A stretch of DNA of 64,000 nucleotides. It comes from Aestuariibacter sp. GS-14. GTDB taxonomy: Bacteria > Pseudomonadota > Gammaproteobacteria > Enterobacterales > Alteromonadaceae. The notes below the pieces were generated by a model, which saw only the letters and a program-made list of their open reading frames with translations, searched no databases and was not told the DNA's origin. Position 1 is the first letter of the stretch, and each line of letters starts with the position of its first letter. The position numbers were made by a program, and so were the translations under genes. Where the stretch lies: positions 310,001 to 374,000 of the forward strand of contig NZ_VHIP01000003.1 of the NCBI RefSeq assembly GCF_006494365.1, given 5' to 3'. Shown in pieces: positions 19,636-28,172 of this stretch.

Positions 19636-19661
19636 ATCCCTAATGATATATCTCTAAAGAT
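19636..19661. promoter_or_regulatory. Paired operator palindromes before the efflux operon
   Basis: ATCCCTAATGAT (19636-19647) and ATCTCTAAAGAT (19650-19661) match ATCTCTAGAGAT at 9 and 11 of 12 positions, with centres 14 bp apart. The better site extends to an 18-bp near-palindrome, TATATCTCTAAAGATATA. Confidence 0.5.
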
Positions 19662-19738
19662 ATATAATCAAAGAGAAATTGATAATGTTATAAAAATGTT
19701 TATTCGAGGAGGGTTATAGAAATGATAACAATGAATGG

Positions 19739-19760
19739 GGGAGAGGTTCGATACTCTCCC
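19739..19760 (-). terminator. Hairpin after the beta-hydroxyacid dehydrogenase gene
   Basis: GGGAGAG (19739-19745) pairs with CTCTCCC (19754-19760), about 16 bp beyond the stop codon of the minus-strand dehydrogenase. No strong T tract follows on the minus strand. Confidence 0.5.
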
Positions 19761-19775
19761 TTATTGATAAGTAAA

Positions 19776-20675
19776 TTACAGTCCGGAAGATTGGCGTGTC
19801 ATTTCGGTCAGCGCACTCCAATCTTTGTTGCCTAACCCTCTGGCATTTGCCGTTAGTAAGTTTTCTTTAGCTTTGGCTATAGCTCCTGCGTATAGGCCTG
19901 CATCAGTGAATGCCTGATCAAATATCAGGGCGTCTTTAAGGCCGGCAGACAAGTTGAATCCAACCGTATCGAAATCTCTGTTATTTATTCTATCGACGTA
20001 TTCAAGCATGGGCTCATTACCTGCGAAGAAAAGGCTTGCTACATGCGCAACGAGATCTCTGTTCAGTCCACTTTTTTCGCCATAGGTGAATATTTCCCCG
20101 AGCATATTCAGCTGGGTCATGGCCATATAATTAGTGCAAATTTTCAATGCATTGGCACTACTGGTATGTGGGCCCAGGTAAACTTGCTTTTTTGTGTAAG
20201 TGTTTACAACTGGTGTGATTATTTCGGTTGCACTTTTGTCGCCAGCGATAAATGATATGAGTGCACCAGCTGCTGCGGCGTCTGGTCTGCCAACCACAGG
20301 TGCTGCAATATAATGGCAACTAACACGTTGATGCGCTTCTGCCAGTTTCGATGAGGTGTCGGGCAAAACGGTTGTTAGACCAACATGAATTTTACCAGCA
20401 GCTTTGTGCTGTGCAATTCCATTGTTTTGCAGGCATAGGTCTAATAGGGACTTATCGTCCAAAAGGCTGGAAAAAATGATATCAGAACTATCCAGTACTT
20501 CTGTGATTGAATACACTGCAGTCGCACCCCTGGCCACAAATGGTGCCGTTTTTTCGTGTGTTCGGTTGTACACCGTTAACTGATAACCGGCATCCTGGAT
20601 ATTAGCGCAGATTCCGGCCCCCATTTTACCCAACCCGATAAAGCCTATTCTTAATGAATTGTTTGTATTTGTCAT
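19776..20675 (-). CDS. Beta-hydroxyacid dehydrogenase family NAD(P)-dependent oxidoreductase
   Basis: This 299-residue protein belongs to the 3-hydroxyisobutyrate/tartronate-semialdehyde reductase family. The Rossmann motif GFIGLGKMG is at 11-19. The catalytic lysine is K178 in NALKICTNYM, so it is a true hydroxyacid dehydrogenase rather than an imine reductase, which lacks this lysine. The usual substrate motif DxPVSGG is changed to APVVGRPDAA (125-134), so a standard 3-hydroxyisobutyrate substrate is doubtful. The ATG follows AAGG. It is the last gene of a tight same-strand group (SDR, esterase, Crp-type regulator, this gene) that probably shares the tandem-operator promoter at 23.5 kb. Confidence 0.85.
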   Translation of the reverse strand: MTNTNNSLRIGFIGLGKMGAGICANIQDAGYQLTVYNRTHEKTAPFVARGATAVYSITEVLDSSDIIFSSLLDDKSLLDLCLQNNGIAQHKAAGKIHVGLTTVLPDTSSKLAEAHQRVSCHYIAAPVVGRPDAAAAGALISFIAGDKSATEIITPVVNTYTKKQVYLGPHTSSANALKICTNYMAMTQLNMLGEIFTYGEKSGLNRDLVAHVASLFFAGNEPMLEYVDRINNRDFDTVGFNLSAGLKDALIFDQAFTDAGLYAGAIAKAKENLLTANARGLGNKDWSALTEMTRQSSGL

Positions 20676-20754
20676 AATTAATACCTTGGTTTGATTTAGC
20701 GTTAAGTTGGTGAAACTTTACTGCTTGCACAAAACCGGGCATTAACAATTGTTA

Positions 20755-21291
20755 TCAGAGTGGATGTTTATTTTTAATTCTGCTTAAGGAGACAGGTGTG
20801 ATGCCTAAATATGAGGCAATATAGTGATGGGGGATTTCATTAAAAATTTCAGGTGAATGCTCTAGCAGTTCTTCGTATCGTCTCTGCGGGCTATTTTTTA
20901 TGCGTGATATAAATAATTTTTGATAGCGGTAAAGCCTGTCAGTCAGATAATCTGTGATAACTGCGTTTAGGTCAGGGGAATCCTTAAGAATGAGCTTCAG
21001 TTCTGATTCAGTCAGCCTTTTTAGTGTTACCGCGCTGATTGATTCTATATTGTATAAGCTAGGCAGGTGCATTTTCATACTTTCAAATGACGTCACAATG
21101 TCGCCGGGAAAGAAAAACTGAAATGTTATGTCGTTACCGTCGTCATTAAACCAGGACCTCACAAATCCTTGTTCAATCAGGTACACACAATTGCAGTGTT
21201 CCCCCTCTCTGAGTATTGATTCCCGCTTCTGATAACTGACTGGTTTGGCATGTTGCAGAAACACCTCATACAAATCAGATCTTTTTTTCAT
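20755..21291 (-). CDS. Crp/Fnr-type cyclic-nucleotide-binding-fold regulator
   Basis: The protein has 178 residues from the ATG at 21291 (MKKRSDLYEVF). A TTG eleven codons earlier is a less likely start. The N-terminal cupin-like effector domain has ILREGEHCNCVYLIEQGFVRSW and FFPGD. A short helix-turn-helix at the C-terminus reads HHYIASYLGITPVSLSRIKNK. This layout is common in small Crp/Fnr-like regulators that do not bind cAMP canonically; the RxS cAMP signature is absent. It lies between the esterase and dehydrogenase genes and may regulate them or itself. No operator for it could be defined. Confidence 0.85.
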   Translation of the reverse strand: MKKRSDLYEVFLQHAKPVSYQKRESILREGEHCNCVYLIEQGFVRSWFNDDGNDITFQFFFPGDIVTSFESMKMHLPSLYNIESISAVTLKRLTESELKLILKDSPDLNAVITDYLTDRLYRYQKLFISRIKNSPQRRYEELLEHSPEIFNEIPHHYIASYLGITPVSLSRIKNKHPL

Positions 21292-21392
21292 GTCACATCT
21301 CAAGTAGGATTTAGGGAAGTACAAACATTAGAAAAAATGTCAGTATTTAGCAATTCTCCTATTAATGTTGTGCTTCCCTTAGGGGAAAAACA

Positions 21393-22535
21393 CTACAGTT
21401 CATCTAACGCTTTTTGAATGCTTTTTAGGTGCTTTTCTGTAATCGAACCCTGCGAGTATGGTTTAAGTGCAGACAATGTCATTTGTCGCATGGCATTACT
21501 CTGAGGGTTATTTTTGTCATCTGAGGCAACAATATTGGGAATCACCTTAGCCAGTATTTTTCTTGCTTCTGGATTATCCAATAAAGTACCAATTACTGTT
21601 TTATCAACGGAGTAGTGTATCTTAGTTGTCGTTAATCCGCGGTCGGTTAACCACGCAAAAAACAACTCACGCCATAGATTTGCCGAGTGATTTTTGTCGT
21701 AAAGGTTGTAACCATGAGCACCACTTTGATGTAAGTGAGCCTCAATTGGAATCCCCGCCTGACGCCATGAGTTTATTAACTCCAAGGGCTTGTCTTTGGC
21801 GAAGTAGTTGTCATCCAGGGCGATAGATAAAAACATTGGTGGCGCATGAGAAGGTACTCTACGGGATGACATGGGAGGGTAAATAGGGGCAATAAAGTCT
21901 GGTTTTGATAGTGCAATTTGTGTATCGCCAACAGACAATGCAGTCATTGCGCCGGCTGAAAATCCAACAATGCCAATTCGGTCCGATTTTACGCCCCATT
22001 TTTCCGCATTTTGGCGTATATATGCTATCGCATCCTGGGCATCCTGAAGCGCCTCTGGAGTTGCTTCAGATTGCTGATCAGATTGTTTGAGCGATTCTCC
22101 TGTGCCTAATATCTCTCGACTAAGCTTTCGAAAATCATCATGACTTTCCGGAGTAGGATTAAGTCGGTACTTGAGTACAAATGCGCTAATACCTTTAGAT
22201 GCGAGCCATTCTGCTACGTCATAGCCTTCGGCCATAATGCTGTGCATCATAAAGGCGCCGCCGGGAGCCACCACAACGGCTAAGCCCGTTGTGTTTTTTT
22301 CAGGAAGAACAGGGCTTATTGTCGCCTGGGTCACATTCCGCAAAATAACGGATTCACCTATACATTCTACGAGTTCGCCGCTTGTGTCCAGCTTTTCATT
22401 GCGCAGAGGAATTTGCTCAAACTTTTGGAGTAGTTCTTTTGCGCTGTCGCATTCAGATGCTTCTGCGAATGATGCAAAAGGTGTAAAAGAAAGTAGAAAA
22501 AGCTTAAAAGATATGAGGAGTGCGTAGTATTTCAT
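21393..22535 (-). CDS. Secreted alpha/beta-hydrolase (esterase-like)
   Basis: This 380-residue protein has a signal peptide ending near residue 26 (FASFAEA). The hydrolase fold shows an oxyanion segment PGGAF (91-95), the nucleophile elbow GFSAG with S193, an acidic residue in ALDDNYF (D241/D242) and the histidine in SGAHGY (H274), so the triad is complete. The family includes acetylxylan-esterase-like and carbohydrate deacetylases, and its presence among glycosidases supports removal of acyl groups from a glycan, although small-molecule esterase activity is equally possible. A roughly 80-residue C-terminal extension follows the fold. The SDR gene is 51 bp upstream on the same strand. Confidence 0.85.
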   Translation of the reverse strand: MKYYALLISFKLFLLSFTPFASFAEASECDSAKELLQKFEQIPLRNEKLDTSGELVECIGESVILRNVTQATISPVLPEKNTTGLAVVVAPGGAFMMHSIMAEGYDVAEWLASKGISAFVLKYRLNPTPESHDDFRKLSREILGTGESLKQSDQQSEATPEALQDAQDAIAYIRQNAEKWGVKSDRIGIVGFSAGAMTALSVGDTQIALSKPDFIAPIYPPMSSRRVPSHAPPMFLSIALDDNYFAKDKPLELINSWRQAGIPIEAHLHQSGAHGYNLYDKNHSANLWRELFFAWLTDRGLTTTKIHYSVDKTVIGTLLDNPEARKILAKVIPNIVASDDKNNPQSNAMRQMTLSALKPYSQGSITEKHLKSIQKALDEL

Positions 22536-22586
22536 TGTTCGCTCTTGTCCATAATAAATAGTTATCTTTATTGCTGTAGGAGTTTG

Positions 22587-23393
22587 TTACGCAGAGGGGG
22601 GCAATAGCTTTGCCATACTCTTATTGATGATGCTTGCAGCGAAAGCAGGACTGATGCGACTTAATATGTCTAATATACGTGCATCTTTACCCACAAAAAT
22701 CCTGGCCTTATTTTTTTCTATCCCGTCAACAATAATGCGAGCTGCTTTTTCAGCACTCAGCACTTTATCGCCAGATGCATCCACACCGCTCAATCCTGCG
22801 ACACCTGAATTAGAGGTTATATTGGTGTTAACGGCCCCGGGAATGACCAGACTAACGTGAATACTGGTGTCAGCCAGTTCAGAACGAAGTCCATCCGTTA
22901 GTAATTTTATCGCTGCTTTGCTGGCACCATACATGACTTGTCCAGGAACTGGAACAAGCGCACCCATACTCGATACATTGACAAGGTGGGCTTCCTGTCT
23001 CTCTTGTAAATAAGGCAACAGTGCTTTTATAAGATAAAGTGAACCGTAAAGATTTACATTGATCACTTTTTCAATCGTTGAAAGACTAATATCTTTTATA
23101 CGCTCGAAAGGCTGAATAATGCCTGCGTTATTTATCAGGCCATCAATGTGTCCAAATACACCAATAATCTGTTCTGGTAGCTGATTAACAGCGTCTATGT
23201 CTACAATATTCAGTACGAAGCTTTTAAGATTTTCAGCATTCACGGATGCTAGGTCTTTGGTTTCTATCAGGTTTTTTTCATTGATATCAACCGCTACGAC
23301 CAGAGCACCACGAGTGAGCAATGAGAGACTGATCTCTCTTCCCATTCCGCTTCCTGCACCGGTTACAACAAACACTTTATTTTTCACTACCAT
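22587..23393 (-). CDS. SDR family oxidoreductase
   Basis: This classical short-chain dehydrogenase has 268 residues. The cofactor motif is TGAGSGMG (11-18), the structural motif NNAG (88-91), and the catalytic residues are S141 or S142, Y155 and K159 (YGASK). An aspartate at the end of beta-strand 2 (VDIN, D36) favours NAD(H) over NADP(H). The longer C-terminal part, including KARIFVGKDARILDIL, is like the SDRs that act on larger or lipophilic substrates. It is the first gene of a four-gene same-strand group and lies about 95 bp downstream of two perfect tandem copies of the window's regulatory palindrome. Confidence 0.87.
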   Translation of the reverse strand: MVVKNKVFVVTGAGSGMGREISLSLLTRGALVVAVDINEKNLIETKDLASVNAENLKSFVLNIVDIDAVNQLPEQIIGVFGHIDGLINNAGIIQPFERIKDISLSTIEKVINVNLYGSLYLIKALLPYLQERQEAHLVNVSSMGALVPVPGQVMYGASKAAIKLLTDGLRSELADTSIHVSLVIPGAVNTNITSNSGVAGLSGVDASGDKVLSAEKAARIIVDGIEKNKARIFVGKDARILDILSRISPAFAASIINKSMAKLLPPSA

Positions 23394-23859
23394 CTGTGAA
23401 GCTCCACTTGTCCCATTACTAGTTTCTATTTTTCTTAGCCTGACTTTCTAGGGGAAAAATTAACTTAGCGGTTAACGCAATAAAAATCTCTAGAGATGTA
23501 AATTAATCTCTAGAGATGTTTATTGCAATCTTTTTTTATCTTTTTATTTACAATTGAAAAGAGAGCGGGCCTAAGAATAAAAGGCACAAAAGAATTTATG
23601 GGCTAGAACAGCGAGAAATTAGATTTTTCCTTATAACTGTGGATGTTAGTGATAAAGGAGTCGATATCGATCTTACAAGTAGATATCACTGCTACGATTA
23701 ACTTGTTGATTGGTCGTGATAAATTACTTAGGACTATCGTGTGTTAGCTGCCGACGCATTACACGCCTAATAGGGAAGTGGGTATAAGAATGAAATACAA
23801 TTCGTAATCTGAATGGCAACGCCCCGTGGATTACCCGGGGCCTGCAGTCATATTGTTAA
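23394..23859. other. Intergenic region with tandem operators and a GC hairpin
   Basis: This 466-bp gap lies between the SDR start and the solute-binding-protein stop. It holds the tandem operators at 23487-23518 and, at 23822-23842, an inverted repeat (GCCCCG / CGGGGC with an inner GG/CC pair) that may terminate the leftward catabolic operon. No credible ORF was seen. Confidence 0.5.
23487..23518. promoter_or_regulatory. Two perfect tandem operator palindromes
   Basis: ATCTCTAGAGAT occurs twice without mismatch, at 23487-23498 and 23507-23518, each followed by GT. Centres are exactly 20 bp apart, about two helical turns, so two dimers would bind the same DNA face. The pair lies about 95 bp upstream of the SDR start and probably controls the SDR–esterase–regulator–dehydrogenase group. 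Confidence 0.65.
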
Positions 23860-25443
23860 TTACGCATCAAACCAAACATGCTCCGCAAACATATACCCCA
23901 TTAGTCCACCCGTAGGAATGGCTTTGAACCCTTTGATGCGCTTGTCGAATCCATCAATCAGGTTCATAAAAACTGGTACACTTACACCACAGTGCTGTGC
24001 AATCAACTCCTGCATATCCCAATACATTTGTTTTCGTTTGCTTTCATCTCCTTCACCTCTGGCTTGTAACAATAGCTGATCAAATTGACTATTCTGCCAA
24101 CCAGATTCATTCCAGGGCGCGTCTGATTTGTAAAAAAGACTAAATAGCTCATCAAGGCTTGGTCGAGGGTTGATATTGCCAAAACCAAGTGGATGTTTCA
24201 TCCAATGATTAGACCAGTATCCGTCGGCTGGCACCCGATTTATTCCAAGGTTGAAACCACATTCGATAGCCGATAATTGAAGTATGGCCGCCATTTCAAC
24301 TGACCCTTCGGCTGCCTGGGTGGCAAAAATAGGAAACCTTGCTCCTTTCATACCCGATTTTTTTAAATAGTATTTTGCTTTATCTAGATCATAGAGGCGT
24401 TGTGGTAATTCCGAGTTATAATATTTATGGGATGGGGGGACTGGATGATCATTAGCTACAGTGGCAAACCCTCGAAACAGCGCTCTTTTTATGGTTTCAC
24501 GATCCAGCATATACTTTATAGCAAGAACAAAATCATCGCTATTGGTTGGGTAGGTATCCTTTCTCATTACCAGATTGGTGTACAAGCCCGACTCTGTTTG
24601 TAAAACATCACATTTACCGGAATTTTTTATCCTTTTGGTTGATCTGGGGTTAATTGCAACGGCAATCTGCAAATCTCCCGCGAGGAGCGCATTGACGCGG
24701 GAGGGTTCATCATAAATTCCAACCAGTTCTATCTCTTGTAAATAAGGTTTACCTTGTTTCCAATAGTTTGGATTTTTTTCAACAACCGTTCTGATCCCGG
24801 GTGAAAACTGCTTCAATTTGAATGGGCCAGTACCGTTTGCTGTATCTCTGAAGTTTTGTGTACCCTCAGCGACAATGCAAAAATTTGATGATGCCAGAAT
24901 TGTTGGCAAATCAGCATTTGCTGTTTTTAGTGTGAGGCGCAAACTATGAGAGCCAAGTATAGTTACCTCCTCAAATTGTTCGGCGATTGGCGCAACGCGA
25001 GAGGTTAACTCAGGATCTTTGTGTCGCATCAGAGAATATTGAACATCCGCTGATGTAAGTGGCTTTCCATCGTGAAAAGTTACTTCTTTACGCAACTCGA
25101 TAAACCAGATCTTTTGATCTTCTGTTTCGAGTCGTTCAGCCAAAGCAGGTTCAGCTCCTAAAGACTCGTTAAATTGAGTTAAGCCACTATAGAGCATATA
25201 AATACGGGCATAATCCGTTCCCAAAGAGGCTTTAGCTGGGTCCAGCGTATCTTTGGTTGAAGATGACGTCGTTGCAACCCTTATCTTGCCACCATATTTG
25301 GGGGTTTCCCCGGCGCCTTTTTCATATTGTTGCGCCAATAGGTAATTCGGAATCAACATACCACTGGCCGCTGTGGCCATGCCTGCAACGCCTAAATACT
25401 TTAATAAATCCCTGCGTGTGTTGAACTCATTATTTGCTGCCAT
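23860..25443 (-). CDS. ABC-type solute-binding protein, family 5 (Tat-exported, orphan)
   Basis: This 527-residue periplasmic binding protein belongs to the SBP_bac_5 (peptide/nickel/opine) family. It has a Tat signal (NTRRDLLKYLGVAGM, residues 8-22) ending near YLLAQQ. Family features include the conserved early block with TLDPAKASLGTDYARI, then FHDGKPLTSADVQYS and NGTGPFKLKQF. No permease or ATPase genes adjoin it, although such proteins normally sit in an operon with four of these. It is the last gene of the leftward operon starting with RidA. It may supply a distant transporter or act as a sensor; the likely ligand is an amino-acid derivative or short peptide, inferred from the neighbouring catabolic enzymes. 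Confidence 0.85.
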   Translation of the reverse strand: MAANNEFNTRRDLLKYLGVAGMATAASGMLIPNYLLAQQYEKGAGETPKYGGKIRVATTSSSTKDTLDPAKASLGTDYARIYMLYSGLTQFNESLGAEPALAERLETEDQKIWFIELRKEVTFHDGKPLTSADVQYSLMRHKDPELTSRVAPIAEQFEEVTILGSHSLRLTLKTANADLPTILASSNFCIVAEGTQNFRDTANGTGPFKLKQFSPGIRTVVEKNPNYWKQGKPYLQEIELVGIYDEPSRVNALLAGDLQIAVAINPRSTKRIKNSGKCDVLQTESGLYTNLVMRKDTYPTNSDDFVLAIKYMLDRETIKRALFRGFATVANDHPVPPSHKYYNSELPQRLYDLDKAKYYLKKSGMKGARFPIFATQAAEGSVEMAAILQLSAIECGFNLGINRVPADGYWSNHWMKHPLGFGNINPRPSLDELFSLFYKSDAPWNESGWQNSQFDQLLLQARGEGDESKRKQMYWDMQELIAQHCGVSVPVFMNLIDGFDKRIKGFKAIPTGGLMGYMFAEHVWFDA

Positions 25444-25561
25444 AATTATTTGTCTCTTGTCCTACGACTTTGATGCAACTTAGTACTTGCCTGAACTGAA
25501 ATCAGCAACATGAATTAAAATCTCATGCAGAGGCAAGAACTGCTCCTGCATTGAATGAATT

Positions 25562-26725
25562 TTAAAAATATTTAATTAATGGATTCTTGCTTTGCCGCTT
25601 GAACGCAGAGAACGCCTTGGTCGGAACATACAATAGACATACTAAGATGGCCGCCACAAACCACACTTGCCATAAATCGCCGAACACCAGCATGTCGCCG
25701 TAATTTGGCCCCATTATGGCCAACGCGACGCGATAGCTAACCAACAAAACAGTTAAATGTACGATATAGTAAAACATAGGCGCTGAACCGAATGTCTCAA
25801 CCCATTTGGATAATCTGTTGTCTACGTTTTCCAATAAATAAAGCACTAGGAATGCGCCTGCTAACGTGAATAAAAGGAAATCAAGCGATGGCGGGTACTT
25901 GGTGAAATTTATAAATGACATCACAGTCTGAATAGTATTTTCCTGCACTTCAAACAAATTGGGCTCGCCATAAAAATTGGTACTGCGTAGCAGAATTAAC
26001 AACATCCACATACTACACACACTCGTGAGCAACACCTTCTTACGCGTTTGACTCTGCATCGATTGCGCATAGACCGGCCCCATACTGAACCCGAGTAAAA
26101 TTACCCCAATCCAGGGTAAAACCGGGTATGAAATTTTAATTCGGAAGACTTCAGACGTATAGATAAACCCTTTCTGATGCAGAAATGACCACAACGCATA
26201 CCCCGTATCAGACGGGTCAAAAGTAATTGGGCTTAACAGGTTGTGACCAAACACAATGGTAAAGCCCAATAACAGTATTGCTTTGGCTGGCAGTTTACTC
26301 AGAAGCGATAAAAAGACCATACTGATCCCTATAGCCCACATAACTTGCAACCACAGTGTTTGATATGTTCCAGACCACAACCAGTTGATCACTGCAATTT
26401 CTATAAAGATAATAAATACACCGCGTTTGAACAAAAAGCCGGTAGCAGAACGTGAACTTTTGCCGGGAGGATTGGCATAAAGCCACGCTGAAAGTCCTGT
26501 TAAAAAAACAAATACTGGCGCACAAAAGTGCGCGGTGATCCGTGTAAAGAATAGTTGTGGACTAGTGGTATCGATATCCATTGGATCCGACACATTCAGG
26601 TGATAAAAAAAACGCTCCCGAACGTGGTCAACCGTCATTAGCAACATCACCAAACCACGCAATATATCGATAGAAGCAATTCTCTTTTTATGCAGTACTA
26701 CTTCGTTTCGCCCTGCTATTTCCAT
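25562..26725 (-). CDS. Multi-pass membrane protein, DUF1624/HGSNAT-like acyltransferase
   Basis: I start this 387-residue protein at the ATG at 26725 (MEIAGRNEVV), which has AGGAA upstream; longer frames lack a good site. The N-terminus reads RIASIDILRGLVMLLMTVDHVRERFF, the hallmark of the DUF1624/DUF5009 family related to heparan-alpha-glucosaminide N-acetyltransferase, with conserved Asp and His residues in this first segment. About ten hydrophobic segments follow. Family members are thought to move an acyl group across the membrane onto a sugar amine, but bacterial functions are mostly unknown. It lies in the putative D-amino-acid operon, 109 bp after the FAD oxidoreductase, so its link to that pathway is positional only. 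Confidence 0.8.
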   Translation of the reverse strand: MEIAGRNEVVLHKKRIASIDILRGLVMLLMTVDHVRERFFYHLNVSDPMDIDTTSPQLFFTRITAHFCAPVFVFLTGLSAWLYANPPGKSSRSATGFLFKRGVFIIFIEIAVINWLWSGTYQTLWLQVMWAIGISMVFLSLLSKLPAKAILLLGFTIVFGHNLLSPITFDPSDTGYALWSFLHQKGFIYTSEVFRIKISYPVLPWIGVILLGFSMGPVYAQSMQSQTRKKVLLTSVCSMWMLLILLRSTNFYGEPNLFEVQENTIQTVMSFINFTKYPPSLDFLLFTLAGAFLVLYLLENVDNRLSKWVETFGSAPMFYYIVHLTVLLVSYRVALAIMGPNYGDMLVFGDLWQVWFVAAILVCLLYVPTKAFSAFKRQSKNPLIKYF

Positions 26726-26834
26726 TTTTATATTCCTACTCATTGACGAGAAGTAACCCCGCACAGTGCTGGACTGATGCGAGAGCTCATCACTTTTCAA
26801 ATTTGTTGATTAGTGATTCCATAATTTTGTCGGG

Positions 26835-28157
26835 CTATAGCGCACCGACCTCCAATTTCTCACCGCCGTGGAAACGTGAGAGTCTAAAAGGCGTTAAATC
26901 CAACACCGGTGGTGCGCCAACAACTAAATCAGATGCAACTTTTGCCAGGCCGGGTCCAAGGCCAAACCCGTGTCCTGAGCACCCCGCTGCCAGATAAAAC
27001 CCTTCTACATTGTCAACTTCAGAAATCACAGGCACCGCATCTGGCGTGCAGTCTACATAGCCCCCCCAACTATCAACGATGTCGACGTTGGCCAGAGCCG
27101 GAAACATACTTTTCACCGCGGCGATGGTTTTGCGGGCATTTTGTTTACTTGGCGCCGGATCAAGAATTCTAATCAGTTCCATCGGTGAGACAGTGGAATT
27201 CTCCCAGCGGTTAATTGCTTCGGGGCCTGAAAAAAATGAACTGCCTAGCCCGATTTGCACTGCTTTTAATCGTTTTAAAAACATCGGGAAGAACTCTTTT
27301 GCATAGCGCAACCCTTGCGGCGTAATTTCCAGTTTTGCAGTACCGCTTAATGCTATCGTATAGCTACCATCCAACCGTCTGGTTAATGCGCAACCCGATG
27401 TATAAATGGCTTCACCTAAGTTTGCCGTAGGCGCTGTTCTTAAAGCAGTTTGTCTAACACTGGCTTGTGGAAAGTCTACACCTAGGTGGCGACAAAAAGT
27501 GGATGCCCAGGCACCCGCCGCACAAAGCACTCGTGAGGTTTTGATTGTGCCTTTTTCGGTCACAACACCTGTCACTTTGCCATTTGTGATATCCAGCCCT
27601 CTGGCAGCACATTGCTGATGAAGGTAGGCCCCAAGTATTTTTGCCCCCTCAACAATAGTGGGCGCAGCCAACGATGGCTCTCCCTTACCATCATCGACAG
27701 AATGAACACCTCCGATCCAATTTCTGCCCTTTGCTGGTACCGTTAAGTTTGCTTCCTTAGCACTTAGCATTTTGGTGTTGATATCGAATTGCTTTGCGGT
27801 ACTTCGCCAGCTTTCCCATTCAGCCAATTGCTTTGGATCATCAGTAGTGTAAATAAGACCACAGCGTCTAAACCCCAGGTCCAGACCAATATCACGGGAC
27901 ATCTCGTCCCACAATCGCATTGACAATCCGGAGGTAGGCAGTTCTCTTTCGTCTCGATTTTGTTGACGACACCATCCCCAATTACGACTGGATTGTTCAC
28001 ACCCAACGAGACCTTTCTCAATAAGTGCTACGGAATACCCTTGTTTGGCCAAAAAATAGGTCGCTGAAGCGCCTATAATTCCGCCGCCAATAACAACAAC
28101 ATCCACTTCATCAGGGAATTTTTCGCTATTGGATATTTTTTTAAGCGCTGGTGACAT
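26835..28157 (-). CDS. FAD-dependent oxidoreductase (DAO family)
   Basis: This 440-residue flavoprotein belongs to the D-amino-acid oxidase/sarcosine dehydrogenase superfamily. The FAD-binding dinucleotide motif VVVIGGGIIGASATYFLAKQG is near residues 20-40. SSRNWGWCRQQNRD, typical of a subgroup of amine and amino-acid dehydrogenases, follows near 55-70, and the C-terminal FAD motif GCSGHGFGLGPG lies near 410. It probably oxidises a secondary amine or D-amino acid to an imine or oxoacid, passing electrons to oxygen or a quinone. The ALDH gene is 15 bp upstream and the two are co-transcribed. Exact substrate is unknown. Confidence 0.85.
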   Translation of the reverse strand: MSPALKKISNSEKFPDEVDVVVIGGGIIGASATYFLAKQGYSVALIEKGLVGCEQSSRNWGWCRQQNRDERELPTSGLSMRLWDEMSRDIGLDLGFRRCGLIYTTDDPKQLAEWESWRSTAKQFDINTKMLSAKEANLTVPAKGRNWIGGVHSVDDGKGEPSLAAPTIVEGAKILGAYLHQQCAARGLDITNGKVTGVVTEKGTIKTSRVLCAAGAWASTFCRHLGVDFPQASVRQTALRTAPTANLGEAIYTSGCALTRRLDGSYTIALSGTAKLEITPQGLRYAKEFFPMFLKRLKAVQIGLGSSFFSGPEAINRWENSTVSPMELIRILDPAPSKQNARKTIAAVKSMFPALANVDIVDSWGGYVDCTPDAVPVISEVDNVEGFYLAAGCSGHGFGLGPGLAKVASDLVVGAPPVLDLTPFRLSRFHGGEKLEVGAL

Positions 28158-28172
28158 GTCGACTTCTCACTT

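Noticed and set aside
19776-20675. Imine reductase as the identity of the beta-hydroxyacid dehydrogenase
   Set aside because: The catalytic lysine K178 is present; imine reductases replace it.
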